A stretch of DNA of 64,000 nt from Girardinichthys multiradiatus (lineage: Eukaryota > Chordata > Actinopteri > Cyprinodontiformes > Goodeidae), in the NCBI RefSeq assembly GCF_021462225.1, contig NC_061796.1:47994891-48058890 (forward strand), in the 5' to 3' direction. Numbering within the stretch: the first letter of the stretch is position 1; each line of letters begins with the position of its first letter. Positions 25,499 through 38,270 of this stretch are shown here, piece after piece. The position numbers were made by a program, and so were the translations under genes. A model generated the notes under the pieces. It searched no databases. It was not told where the DNA came from and saw only the letters and a program-made list of their open reading frames with translations.

Positions 25499-26160
25499 TT
25501 CAAGAACCCCTCATGACGGGACTACAAAATCGAGGCACATGACGTCGTCCGGTACGGTGGAGACGGCGTCCCACCCTGGACGCAGGCCTGGGGTCGGGAC
25601 TCGTCGGAGAGCGCCTGGTGACTGGGTTGCTCCTCGCGGGACCCGGCCTGGCCAAGCCCAAACGAGATACGCAAGACCATCCCCCAGTGGGCCCACCACC
25701 TGCAGGTGGATTGGGCGGCGGACGAAGGTGGAGACCTCGGCGGCCCGATCCCCGGATGCTTAGGCTGGCTCTAGGGACATGGAATGTCACCTCGCTGGGG
25801 GGAAGGAGCCTGAGCTGGTGCGGGAGGTCGAGAGATATCGACTAGAAATAGTCGGGCTCGCCTCCACGCACAGCGTGGGCTCTGGAACCCATCTCCTTGA
25901 GAGGGGTTGGACTCTGTTCTACTCTGGAGTGGCCCACGGGGAGAGGCGGCGGGCTGGTGTGGGTTTGCTTGTCGCCCCCCAGCTCAGCCGTCTCGTGTTG
26001 GGGTTTACCCCAGTGTATGAGAGGGTCGCATCCCTGCGCCTTCGGGTTGGGGAGAGGTCTCTGACTATAATTTCAGCCTACGGGCCGAGTGGTAGTGCGG
26101 AGTACCCGGCCTTCTTGGCGTCCCTGTCGGGGGTGCTGGATAGTGCCCCTCCTGGGGACT
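25499..26160 (+). pseudogene. Inverted LINE 5' end: leader and endonuclease N-half
   Basis: GC-rich 5' leader followed by the start of the APE-type endonuclease on +: LGTWNVTSL near 25770, then STHSVGSGTHLLERGW, RRAGVGLLVAP and LTIISAYGPSG, stopping at APPGD where the duplication begins. The remaining half of this domain is on the opposite strand from 25498 downward, so the fragment is not translatable as an enzyme. A frameshift occurs near 25800. At the inner junction there is a short palindrome (GAGGGGTTC AA GAACCCCTC, 25495-25514). Confidence 0.88.
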
Positions 26161-26172
26161 TAGGTGAAAACC

Positions 26173-26580
26173 TTGCAAATAAAATCAGGCCTCCTCAGGG
26201 ATTTTCCTATATCCATTATCTCTCAGCAAATTTTCTGAATTAATTCTTTTTTAAACCTACTGATCCTACTGAAGTTAATAAAATTATTACAAAATTGAAG
26301 ATCTCTTGTACAGCAGGAGCCGATGGAACATGCAGTAAAGTTCTGCTAGCCATTGGTGACATAATAGCAAAACCACTTGCACACTGCATTAATCTATCAT
26401 TACTTCATGATGTAGTGCCTAAAATGACCAAAATTCCTAGAATCATTCCAATTTATAAATCTGGTAATAAAAACAATATGACCACAGTCCTCTTAATTAC
26501 TTTGACTACAGTCGGTGTGAAGACTTTGTCTGAGACAATACACAAGATGCGGATGTCTGCCTTAATTCCATAAACAGTGA
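26173..26580 (+). pseudogene. Older LINE ORF2, right half
   Basis: Continuation of the frame interrupted at 23031. The joined sequence reads without shift across the duplication (ASIGEN into LANKI). It carries the start of an RT domain: KPTDPTEVNKIITKLK, GADGTCSKVLLAIGDIIAKPLAHCINLSL and IPRIIPIYKSGNKNN, which correspond to RT motifs 0-2 of CR1/L2-type elements. It ends without reaching the catalytic FADD region. 5' and 3' truncated relic. Confidence 0.75.
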
Positions 26581-27820
<1,240 letters not shown>

Positions 27821-27821
27821 T

Positions 27822-28060
27822 TCATCCATCCATCCATCCATCCGTCCATCGGTCCATCTTTTAATTATCTGATTTGTGGTTGACCATTCTCCAGCTCCTC
27901 CTGAAGGATCTCATGGTGTTTCCAGGACTACCAGGAAGCATCCAGACCAGATGAACCACAACAGCTGACTCCTGTTTATGTTGAAGAGCAGCAGTTCTAC
28001 TCCATGTTCCTCCCAAATGATGAAGCTCTGGAACTGGCTGGTTCTGAAGCCATCATAAAA
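27822..28060 (-). mobile_element. Relic LINE 3' end with (ATGG)n tail
   Basis: On the - strand, 28040-27890 translates to a degraded C-terminal LINE segment (VELLLFNINRSQLLWFIW aligns with VEPLLLHIERSQLRWLGHL of the 23-kb element). It ends in a GGATGGAT tail, seen on + as CATCCATCCATC at 27824-27842. It is an old, strongly 5'-truncated copy of a related family with a different 3' tail. Confidence 0.6.
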
Positions 28061-28687
28061 AGAGTTGAAGAAGTCAGAAACAACTGACAACTAAAATAGC
28101 TTGTAGGAATCTGCTGTTCCAGAGTGAAACTCGTTCATTTTCACAGTTTTCTGTCTGAGTAGACTGATGGTTCTCCTGATGGTGCCTCAGCAGCAGGGCC
28201 ATTAAACCCTCAGACCTTCACCTCTGCTTTAAAACAACCCTGGAGATGCAGGTCAGCCGTATTTATCCAGATTTACTCTCCAGTAATTATAGCTGTAACA
28301 GCGGTTCAGAGTCAGCCCAAACAGCAGCCGCTGGCTTTAATCAGCTGGTCACCGATGGAGCTGCTCTGCCTCTGCTGAGAGATTCACACCAAAACAGATC
28401 ATTTTATCAGATGGTTGTAGAAGAATTCAGAGCAGAAAGTCAGCTGTTAACTTCTCAAAATAAACATAATTCAGTTTTCCACAGTAAATATATTTCACAT
28501 GTGCAAAGAAACCAAAGTAAATTAATCCAGAAATAAGGTTATGGGTAAACATTGGAACAACACGGAGAATAAGTATTGAACACACCTAAGGAAATGTATT
28601 AAAGACTTTGAGGAAAAACCTTTGTTGTAACAATAACTTTAAGGCCTCTTCTGTATGGACCATCCAGCTCAGGCCTTACTCAGGAGG
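28061..28687. other. Intergenic DNA
   Basis: No gene supported. The segment 28540-28660 (AGTATTGAACACACCTAAGG) resembles the edge of a small DNA transposon, but I could not find a partner end. Confidence 0.3.
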
Positions 28688-28693
28688 GATTTC

Positions 28694-29480
28694 TATGGGG
28701 TAAGAACGCTGTCAAAAACAATGTGTATGTAAAGAGGGAAATGTGTGTATATTAGTCAATAGTTGTGCATAAGTAAAATCCAAAAGAGGTTTTGTATATT
28801 TTCTCTATAAGAATACAAAATAAAATGTTACAGCTTCAAGAAATTACAAACACGAAGTTCAAGTTTACAGTTGTGGTTTATTCTTTATGAATACGATATG
28901 CTATAACAGTTTATGAATACGATTTCTTTTCTATGAGAATACGAATTTATATCAGCGAGAAGAAGAAGAGCACTAGCGCCAAATAAACGGACCAAGAGCA
29001 TATATTAACGACATTAAGACATATATAAACTTTTTAACATTACCTGGCTTTGTACCGTAGTTTCTTGGTCCGTTTATTTGGCGCTAGTGCTGCTTCTTCT
29101 TCTCTTCTTCTGCTGGCGGTTCGCAACAAATTCAGAGGTGCATAGCGCCACTTACTGTACATCATTGTATAACTCCACCCACTATATTCTGAGCCTGAGA
29201 TCACGTGACACCAAGTCGCTGATGTAAATTCGTATTCTCAAAGAAAAGAAATCGTATTCATAAACTATTATAGCATATTGTATTCATAAAGAATAAACCA
29301 CAACTCTAAACTTGAACTTTGTGTTTGTAATTTCTTGAAGCTGTAACATTTTATTTTGTATTCTTACAGAGAAAATATACAAAACCTCTTTTGGATTTTA
29401 CTTATGCACAACTATTGACTAATATGCACATATTTCCCTCTTTACATACACATTGTTTTTGACAGCGTTCTTACCCCATA
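28694..29480. mobile_element. Non-autonomous foldback DNA transposon
   Basis: A 787-bp unit whose ends are long inverted repeats: the left arm from 28694 (TATGGGGTAAGAACGCTGTC) pairs with the right arm ending at 29480, over about 250 bases. A second inner pair (28970-28996 with about 29062-29095, GCGCCAAATAAACGGACC) extends the hairpin. An asymmetric segment at about 29110-29230 is unpaired. The direct repeat GATTTC flanks it at 28688-28693 and 29481-29486. It codes for nothing. A 6-bp duplication does not fit Tc1 (TA), hAT (8) or Harbinger (3). I do not assign a superfamily. Confidence 0.85.
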
Positions 29481-29514
29481 GATTTCTTTCTTACAAACTG
29501 TCTTCATATCTTGA

Positions 29515-29880
29515 AGGTTCTCTTCCAAGAGGCCAGGCTCTGCCTTAGAGATGAGGAGAGGAGCTCCGTCATCCAGGAGGTGCTTGAAGTAGAGCTGCTA
29601 CTCCTCCACATCAAACGTAGGTGGTTCATCTGATCAGGATTGCTTCAAATTTTGAAACCCTTTGAAAGCTTTCCGGGTAGGCCCCAGGGGAAGCAGACTG
29701 CTAGACATACCCAGAACCTTCTGAGGGAACATATTTCCATTCTGGCCTGGGAACACCTTGGGATTCTCCAGGAAGAGCTTTGCTGGGCTGGAATGTCTGT
29801 GCTTCCTTCTGGGACGTGTTACTTCATGATGGACGGACAGTCCACTCCAGGAAGACTTTGCAGCGCTAAGTGCTCCTCAT
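29515..29880 (+). mobile_element. Relic LINE C-terminus (+ strand)
   Basis: Starts with ARLCLRDEERSSVIQEVLEVE and LLLLHIK, continues to HTQNLLREHISILAWEHLG, and aligns with the RVAGHSLRDRVRSS...LLLHIERSQ...RDYVSRLAWERLG segment of the 23-kb LINE. Same style and age as the relic at 20.6-21.0 kb. Stops and shifts are present. Confidence 0.65.
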
Positions 29881-30636
29881 CATCATGTCTAACTTCGTCT
29901 GACGTCTGATTTATTCTCTTTCTCATGTGTTAAAATTAGAAAATCATGTAAGATTTTCAGGTTTAAACCTTGGTATCTGTAGTTTTTATTTTAAGACTTA
30001 AAGTCTTAATGATGTGAAATATAATCAGCCTTTTCAGAAACAGATTAGCATAACACGTATAACTATTCATTAAAATCTTAAACTCAATTGAAAGAAGTCT
30101 GCTGAGAGCGTCTGAGGATCCGACTGGATCAGTTCTGAGCAGTTTCTCAGAGTTTGGAGAGAAGAATCCAGATCAGGCTGACATCAGAGGTGGTGGTGAA
30201 GTTTTGAGGGACAGACTTAAGGCCGCAGGTTTAATGACGTCTGCGAGCTCGTTAGCATTTAGAGCTCGCTAAGATTCAGGACTAACATTTCCTCCCAATC
30301 AAAAGCCTCATCAGACTCTTAACCTGTTGTAGATTTTAAACTTAGAACTGGTAAAACTCAGTTTTCTGCTGCAGACGTCATATTTCTGCCTCCTGTAACG
30401 GTCCTGGTCTGCTTCATAGAGCTTCCATCAGGTGGAGCTCAGTGGGTTTTATGTTGTCCTAATTCCAAAAACTAAGAGTGTGTTTGTTCCAACACATTTC
30501 TCAGGTTTTCGTTTCATCTCAGTTTCCTGCTAGGACAGTAGGAGGTGTTCCCGTGTTAATGATAAGAGAGCAAACAGGACGTGAGGAAGCTACATTCCTC
30601 TCAGGTTACCTCTCCATACTTCTTTTATAAAGCATG
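29881..30636. other. Intergenic DNA
   Basis: About 750 bases with no supported feature. Confidence 0.35.
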
Positions 30637-31060
30637 TGTGATGGAAATTCTTGCAGTAAGCATTCCACAGTGTATGACCTTTGGTTTACCTCACTCCTGT
30701 GAACATCTTTGTTAGAGGAGGAAGCTGTAAAAGCCATTATCAGAAGTTTAATGGTTAAGGCCCATTTGTTAGGGTGATGCCTCGGGAAGAGCAGATGGTT
30801 GTTCCTAGGTAACCTTCTCACCTCTGAACCCGAGAAGGGTTTGGGTCATAAAACACAGACTCTTTAAAGTTGAGATAACACTGTCATGTTCTGGTATAAA
30901 TACTGTGTGTAAATGTTGATAGGGGCTCTGTTTCACTGACTAACCTCAGTGTCAGGGTCTTCAAACACTGAATGCCTTTGAATAAAACTTAGAAAGACAA
31001 AGTCCGGATTTTCTCTTGTTATGAGTCAACTTCTACCAACTTCGATAAGAAAATTTCACA
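30637..31060 (+). mobile_element. LTR of a retroelement, followed by primer-site-like sequence
   Basis: A 424-bp unit starting TGTGATGGAAATTC and ending GAAAATTTCACA, so the termini form an imperfect inverted repeat beginning TG and ending CA. A TATA-like GGTATAAATAC is near 30891 and AATAAA near 30983, in the correct order for U3-R-U5. Right after it, 31066-31083 (TTAGCGTCATGAACAGGA) has the look of a tRNA primer site. No second LTR or duplication was found, so I take it as a 5' LTR whose internal region is deleted or unrecognisable. Confidence 0.5.
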
Positions 31061-32224
31061 ACAATTTTAGCGTCATGAACAGGATCTAACGTGCCAGAGG
31101 AGACCACAGGATGGGACACGGACGCCTGGCCAGCCTGGAGATGTTGTCCTCAGTCCACTTCCATATTACGGAGGGGAGTTTTGGTGCCCGCCTGCGGCTT
31201 CTGGCCGATTGGATCCAAACTATTTGACTTCAAATATATCTGGGTGAGAAGTTGCTCTGTAGGATATAATGTATATTATTATTTTTATTACACGTTAACC
31301 ATCATCTCCTAACTAATTAATTAGGTTGCAGAGTTGCGAGAGGGAGGACATCAGCTGAGGGCCCAGTTACCCTGCAAAAGGAATGACAGGGAGGTTCTCA
31401 TTGGTAACAATAAGATAAAGCAGAACACGGGGTTTTGCGGGTGGTTTTTAGCAATTTTCTACACCTCATAAAGGAGAAAAGCCAGTCGGCAGACGTGCCG
31501 CTGAACGGGTAAAAAAAAAAAATGGCTCCGGAACCTTGAGGCATCAGGGGTGTCTCCTTCTTCAGACTCTGATTTATAAAATAATGAAAGGAAAAAGTGG
31601 GGATGATTGTGTTAAATGTGCTTTAATTTGGAAGATAAGTTTGGTTTTTCACAGCGTGGAAGTTTGAGTGTGAATAAGTAAAAAAAAAAATATAATTCTC
31701 AGGACAGATCTGATGAAGGAGCATTTTTAAAACCCAGCGCATGCGTAAAACCTGATGGGTTTCTCCTTCAGATATTATTTTCTGTTGTCAGAGTTTGTTT
31801 CCCATAAATCTAATGGTTAGAGACCTCATTAAAACAGGCTTAGTTTTACTGCAGATGGTCTTCATACAGTTTCTGACACAGTATTTACAGTTTGGTGCAG
31901 TTTTTGTCTGCAAGTGTTAACTGACGCTTATGGAAAGTACAAATTCATTGTTTTTCACAGCAGCTGCTGGGAAGAGGTTATATTAGGTTTTTTTCTTCCC
32001 TCTTCTGATTCATGCAGCATGTTGATTTATACTGTACCTTATATCAGATCCTGACAAAAAACTATGAAAGGTTTGGTTCTGCAGGTTCTTTTTTCTCCCT
32101 TTGGAGAAGGAAAGAGAAACCTAATCAGTTCTGTGTTGCATAGGAATATTAAAACACTAGTTGTTTTCTAAGATATCACCAGCTAAAAACTTTTAAAACT
32201 TTTGAGAGTAATGGGTTTTGTTAA

Positions 32225-32400
32225 ACACATTTTCCTTGGTAAAACAAACCTTTAAAATGAGAATTAAAAATGGGGTTATTTAGAAAAAATCTGATTGGAC
32301 AGTGGTACCACACAAAAATTAAACTAATCTCATGTTTCCTAAAAGACTGCATGAAAAGACCTTCAGAACCATGGAGTTATTTTCCACCACAGTAACACGT
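32225..32400 (+). repeat. Dispersed repeat, inverted partner at 37.9 kb
   Basis: CCTTGGTAAAACAAACC, ATCTGATTGGACAGTGGTACC, CTCATGTTTCCTAAAAGACTGC and CCATGGAGTTATTTTCCACCA recur as reverse complements, in reverse order, at 37865-38085. Family unknown. Confidence 0.75.
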
Positions 32401-33273
32401 TTTTTAAGCATGTTTTTTCTTTATTTTAAAACAGATCTGGTTTTTGTTTTGTTCTTGTTTTTTTTAGCATAATGTTTGTCTGAAGCTTCTTATGAACTGT
32501 GTTAGAAGCAAATATGATCTGAGGTAAATTAGGAGCTGTGAACTAATCATTTTAAATCTGATTATTGTCCAAGCAGAAATAATATATTTAGCCAATCCTT
32601 CAATCTCTGCAGAAAGTTAACACCATTGTTCAATGCAGTAGTACTCAACCTGTGGTTCCTGGACTCCTGAAGCCCGTAAGCCATAGATTTTGGGTCCATG
32701 AAATTATAATACTTAATTAAAGGTAGGCTGATTACTTATTAAAATAGATCTAAGCCAATGATGAGTTCCAGTCATTTGGTGGCTTTGAAATGCAATAATA
32801 CTCAAAATTTCTACTCTGGGGACACAGATTGGGGTTGAAGAGTTTAGTTTTGGAACCAAGGTTAGGATTTTTATAACAGAATAAAGACAAGTAAAATCCT
32901 TTATTTTAGGAAAAGAAAAGAAATAAAGGCTCTCTTAACAGTAAGAGGATGGTCGGCTCAAACTCCAGTCTCTTTGTTTGATTTCTTAGGGTTAAAAGAT
33001 TAAAAGAATACATAGGAGTAGAAAGGTACACAAGGTAATTTCAGATTACTAAGAGATAAAATATTGGAACATTTATCAGCATTTGGATTGTAAAAGAGGG
33101 GTTCTAGTAATAAGTTTTCCCCAACTCTCAAAATTTAAATAGTCCAAATTAAAGAAAATGAGAAAAAGTCCAGTTTGGAGACAAGCTTCTTATCTTAATT
33201 TCTGATTAAGTCAAACACTGCAGTTTTGTTTAGTTTGGGTATAACATAAAAATGTCAACGCTGACTTTTCTAA

Positions 33274-33325
33274 TTTCCCCTCGGGGATCAATAAAGTATC
33301 TTTGAATTTGAATTGAAGTGAATTA
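33274..33325 (+). mobile_element. Detached retroposon 3' tail
   Basis: AATTTCCCCTCGGGGATCAA TAAAGTATCTTTGAA-type sequence followed by degenerate TTGAA units, the same tail that ends the element at 41340-42625. Only the tail is present, so it is a heavily 5'-truncated copy. Confidence 0.7.
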
Positions 33326-36300
33326 AAATACTTCTTTGCATTAACCTGAAATTCTGCAATACAGCTGCGATCAAATTGAGCCAAACAAAAAGAGAATTAT
33401 AACAATAACTCTCAGGATTGTAGTTATTATTATTATAGAGTTACAGTACAAAGAATTAGCAAAAGGTTTCAGCATCAGTAAATTTGGATTCATTTAAGAG
33501 AAAACTGTTGCTGTGCTTCTAAATACTTTGAGATTTTTTGGACTATGTGCACTCATTTTAAAAAAAGGATCCTGAAGATTGTCATAACAACATTGATCAA
33601 TTATAGCATTAAAAGATATGGCTGAGAAAACATATTCTGAAAAGAGATTGTTAAAAATGTCTTTGAATTCTTGAAGCTTCAAATTTGTTCATTTGTTTGT
33701 CTTTGATGTTTTGTTTGTTTTGTTGGAATAAATGTTTGTTTATATGTTGCATGAAACAATAATCCATGTTTAGAATAATGTTTCTAAATCTCAGATTGAT
33801 TAAAACTTTGAGTTTTCAGGAGAGTTAAGAAGCAGCTTGTTTCTCAGGTAGGTTCATGTTAACAGCTTTGTAGTTTAAGTTACACTAATGTGGGATGGGA
33901 TGAATAAACTGTGGGTCCGCCCATAGGCTGTCAATCAAAGGTTAGTTCTGCCTGACTCCGCCCACCTACCAGGTTGGTTCACGCCTTTGTTGTCATGGTA
34001 ACGCTCAGCACCTCCCTTCCTGAGTTTTAACATTGTTTAAGAGACAATAGAATCAAAATGCTTGTAGTGATTGTTGCCTTAATAACATGTTTTTTTTTGG
34101 ATGTAGGATGACTTTTAGATTTATGTGTTTTACTATTAAAAGGTTAATAAAATAGTTTAAACTAGTTTGAAGAATTAGTTTTGCATACAGAATCATTGGT
34201 GATTTATTAGATTGAAAGTGTCCCTGGTACCATTAAGCTAACTGACAGTTCAAGATATGCCAAAAGTAAGGAATATATTTTTGATAAAGAATCAGAGTCA
34301 TGACTTTATACTTGGTGGGAATTATTTATTAGATTTAATTTGTAGGGTTTATGCATCTGAATTACATTAGATGTCCATCAATCTAATACTCATCTTCATA
34401 CAAGACAAATCAGGATGATATGTAACTAATTTCTAAGTGAGACATTGATGAACTGAATAATTAAAGTTTGTGTTTTGTTGTTAATGGAACTGAATTGCAG
34501 TTAAAAACATCTGGACTTTCTTTATGTTGCTTTCGTTAAATTCATAGTGACACATAGTTATGTCAGAATTCATTTCTTTGGTTCTAGGTTATGTGATCTT
34601 GGTTACTAAAACATTTTTGTACAAACTTTTTGCTGGATTGTCGCATGGGTTGGACCCTGCGCCAGAAGAGGGGAATGTCAGAATAAAGTAACATGGGGTT
34701 CCAAAAGTTTTAGCACTCATGGTAAAAAGGGTAGCTCATACCTCCAGTGAGGACTTAGTGACAATGCGAGAGAAACGTTGTACTTTGTTTCTATAAATGG
34801 TGCATAGCTTCCTAAGACCACATTATGATAACCTCTCTGAAATTATGCTGTTGATTTTTTGTGAAATTTTATATCTCCACCGATTAGACCATTTTTGAAA
34901 TTATTTTTGGGTTTTCTGAAACTATGAAATATTGACCTGTAATCAGACCTTCCTCAAACATTATGTCACATATTTGATAAAGAATATTTATCTGATGGTC
35001 ATTGCTAGTATATCAGGTGAAGTCAGAAGATCAATTCTTTGGATTTTGTTGGATGTTTTGATGAAGTTCATGTAGTTAAGCACTTAGGTTTGAGAATGGG
35101 ACTTTGAATTGAAAATTAGCCAAGTGTTGTGAAGGCTCTACCTATTGTTCTCACTTATAATAAACCAACATTTGTAAAGCAGAAATAAATGAAACATAAA
35201 ATTCATATTAATTTAGTGTTTTGCTGTAATTATATTCGACCTCTGCAGGGTTCTGCAGTAAGCCGGCTCTGTGATTCTTTACTGTGTTTTTCTTATTTTT
35301 GGCATCTGCTCAGATTTTAGCTCCAAATCTGAGTCTGTGTGAAAGTTTAATTGAAATAATCCAATTATCCCTCCCAATCCTCCTCCCTGAAGCTGCGGAG
35401 CGTTGCCATGCGGAGCGGAGCGAGAGATGAAGCAGATTTTGCTTGTTTGAACAGAATGACGAGAAAGAAAACTCTCTAATCTCACTGAAATCTTGGCTCC
35501 AAAACACAAAAAAGAAAATCTGAAGGAAAAGAAACATTTGGAGCACCTAGACATAGTGTCTGCGTGCACAGCAGGAGAAACATCTAGATACACATGATGC
35601 ATCTGCAGAGACTCAGTCTTAAGTAAAGTGCTAAAAAAGGGCTAAAATTCTGCCATTAAGACCATATCAGAAAAGCGACTTTGCATACATACTGGCAGTG
35701 ACTGGTTTTACTGGTTTATTCAGCCTCAGGAAGCAGCTATATGCTCCCACTCTGCAGTCCAACCTGAAAGACTAATCTTCTCTGTTCCTCTGAGACATCT
35801 CAACCTGCAGCACCTTCACAGAGCAACTCCACGTCTCCATGCCCAACCTGCAGCAGAGCAGATGAAGCAGACCTTCAGTCATGTTCAGGGTCTCAACAGG
35901 CCTTAGCTGAGGAACATCACAGACTTCTGAAAAAAAGTCTTCGGTTTGAACGTTTTTATTTGGTTTCTTTTGTGATGCAACACCCAAATGTTCATTTGAA
36001 CTCTGACCCGGTTTATTTTACTCCAGAAACAGGATCCATTAATCCTTCTGGACTGAACTTTTGCTAACTTCAGCGCTTGAGGGTTGATGTCATGCAACTT
36101 TTAGATGCATCCCTGGTTCAACACACCTCCTCAGCATTCAGTCAAGTTCGGCAGAGTTCATCTAATGAGCTAGTTACTTTATTCAGGTGCGATTAATCAG
36201 AAACACATCTAGGAGATGCTGGACACCAGCCCCCAGGTCCAGGAGTTTGAGATCATTGTCTTCTTGTCTTACCAACGCTTGTCTACAATGAGAAGCAGCA

Positions 36301-36751
36301 CCATCACTTTGCTTTCAAACAGCCTCATATGCAGGAAACATTACAGCTGACTAAACAGAAGCATCTGGACGTTCAAGAGGATCCAACAAGCTCCAGGACC
36401 TTCTTTCTTTTTGAAGGCAGTACAGAAGCCTGTTGCCACCAGTGCAAAGCTTACTGAACTTGGCAGTAGGTGAATGTGAGACAAAAAGGGAGAGAAGAAG
36501 CCACGTCTGTCCAAGAAAACCATAAATATCTAAATGTAAAAAGAAGAATGGACAGCAGAAGTTGTTTTTATATGATGATCATCCTTTGGATTATTTGTAA
36601 CATCTGGAGAAGAACAGCTGAGAGCTACCATGAGTCCTGTTGGTGCCAACAGTAAAGCATCTTGATCCAATTAATGTTTGGTGTTGCTTCTCCCTCAAAG
36701 AAGTGTCCATCCTCCATTTCTGCACAAAAACTCTACCATGGATAAAGACTA

Positions 36752-37237
36752 CAGGTCCTTCTCAAAATATTAACATATTGTGATAAAGTTCATTATTTTC
36801 CATAATGTCATGATGAAAATTTCACATTCATATATTTTAGATTCATTGCACACTAACTGAAATATTTCGGGTCTTTTATTGTCTTAATACGGATGATTTA
36901 GGCATACATGATTGGGGTTTTGAGTGATGAACCAGGCTGGGAGTTTTAAAGGCCTCAGGAATCTTTTGCAGGTGTTTAGAGTTAACTCGTTGATTCAGAT
37001 GATTAGGTTCATAGCTCGTTTAGAGACCCTTTTAATCATATGCTAATTTTGTGAGATATGAATTTTGGGTTTTCATGAGCTGTATGCCAAAATCATCCGT
37101 ATTAAGACAATAAAAGACCTGAAATATTTCAGTTAGTGTGCAATGAATCTAAAATATATGAATGTTAAATTTTCATCATTACATTATGGAAAATAATGAA
37201 CTTTATCACAATATACTAATATTTTGAGAAGGACCTG
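36752..37237. mobile_element. MITE derived from the Tc1 family
   Basis: A 486-bp internally deleted derivative of the elements at 11137 and 38271. Both termini (CAGGTCCTTCTC and its complement) and the TA duplication (36750-36751, 37238-37239) are present. The left part runs to about 36907 and then jumps to sequence that in the full copies surrounds the transposase start codon (CATGATTGGGG). The whole transposase and the left-hand flank are missing. CAT occurs on both sides of the deletion point in the parent, suggesting microhomology at the join. Confidence 0.92.
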
Positions 37238-37249
37238 TAGGATCAAAAT

Positions 37250-37560
37250 GTCCTCCAGGAATGCTTCCACCACTACAGAAGCACCTTGGTGATGATCTGT
37301 GGCTTCTCCAGCATGATGGAGCAACATGTCACAATGCTAAAGTGACGTCAAAGTTGTCAAAGTTTAGAACATTAAATATTGTTGTTCCTGTGGTCTGGAA
37401 ACTCCCCAGATCTGAACCCAGAACCTGTGGTCAGTTTTCAAAAAGCAGGTGGAGAACCAGAAGCCAAAAAAAAACTGGGATCAACTCACAGCCCAAAAAA
37501 GAATAAGAAGAACTATGGTCAGAGCATCTGGGTGGTCCTGGTCTGCAGAAGTCAGAACCA
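37250..37560 (+). mobile_element. Relic of a mariner/Tc1-like transposase
   Basis: The + strand frame from 37261 reads WLLQHDGATCHNAKV, the second catalytic D block of a Tc1/mariner transposase, followed after a shift by GNSPDLNPEPVV, the equivalent of the NSPDLNPIEN block, with E displaced. It is a third transposase lineage in the window, unrelated in sequence to the adjacent MITE. Truncated at both ends. Confidence 0.6.
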
Positions 37561-37864
37561 ACCCAAATTGGTCAAGAAATGAAAACCAGACAACTGGAAT
37601 CAGTGTGATTGATGCTGAGGGCTGGGATGTAATTTTTGATCCACTAGAGTCTGTCCTCCGTGTTAGATGCCTCCTGTTGAATGGACCTTTGTCAGGTTTC
37701 TGCAGAATTAAGTGAGGTTATGCAGTTATTTGATTAGGAGTGCTGGAGCTGGGTGACATCTGAGACACCAGGGCTCAGGATGCTCATTCTGACCCGTGTT
37801 CCCTCGCAAAGTTCCGTTGGAAAATATTGATCCCAAGATTCATGTGGATGTTCCTGTCCATCTC

Positions 37865-38085
37865 TTCATGGAAACAGTTTTCCCTGATGACTTTGGCATT
37901 GCACTGCCACTCTGTGGTGGAAAATAACTCCACGGTTCTGAAGGCCTTTTCTATGCAGAGTCTTTTAGGAAACATGAGATTAGTTTAATTTTTGTGTGGT
38001 ATCACTGTCCAATCAGATTCTTTCTAAATAACCCAATTTTTCATTCTCATTTTAAAGGTTTGTTTTACCAAGGTATTGGAAATAT
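37865..38085 (-). repeat. Inverted partner of the 32.2-kb dispersed repeat
   Basis: Contains the reverse complements of the blocks listed for 32225-32400, in the expected reversed order, with small differences. A low-complexity AATATT tract follows at 38093-38150. Confidence 0.75.
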
Positions 38086-38270
38086 GAATCTGAGAATATT
38101 ATTTAATATTAATATTTTAATATTAATATCTTAATATTTTACCAAATAATATTCCGGTCTGTTAAGGATTGTCCTGTGAATACCAGCCCAGTAAGGCGAT
38201 GGTATTAGGACAAAATAGAAAGGTGTGAGACGAGCTCTGACATTATTGAACAGCATAAACTCTGCACATA

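Larger units (their letters stand above)
23032..26160 (-). mobile_element. LINE with twin-priming 5' inversion
   Basis: A 3,129-bp non-LTR retrotransposon flanked by the direct repeat TAGGTGAAAACC at 23020-23031 and 26161-26172. The 3' part (25498 down to 23032) runs on the - strand and ends in short ACGAGT-type repeats instead of poly(A). The 5' part (about 25499-26160) is inverted and reads on +. The outer edge of the inverted piece and the start of the - piece share the 15-base stretch at 26146-26160 and 25484-25498, so the element's sequence is continuous apart from inversion at that point. This is the hallmark of twin priming. The protein style (EKAFD, YLGVLFTSEG and a GRPRTCWRDY C-terminus) suggests an RTE- or Nimb-like clade, which I do not fix. 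Confidence 0.9.
31084..36749. other. AT-rich region without recognised genes
   Basis: About 5.7 kb. No frame exceeds 107 residues and none shows a domain. Two items stand out: 32225-32400 is repeated in reverse at about 37865-38085, and 33274-33325 is a detached LINE/SINE-type tail. The first 200 bases after the LTR could be a retroelement leader. The remainder gives me nothing to annotate. Confidence 0.4.
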
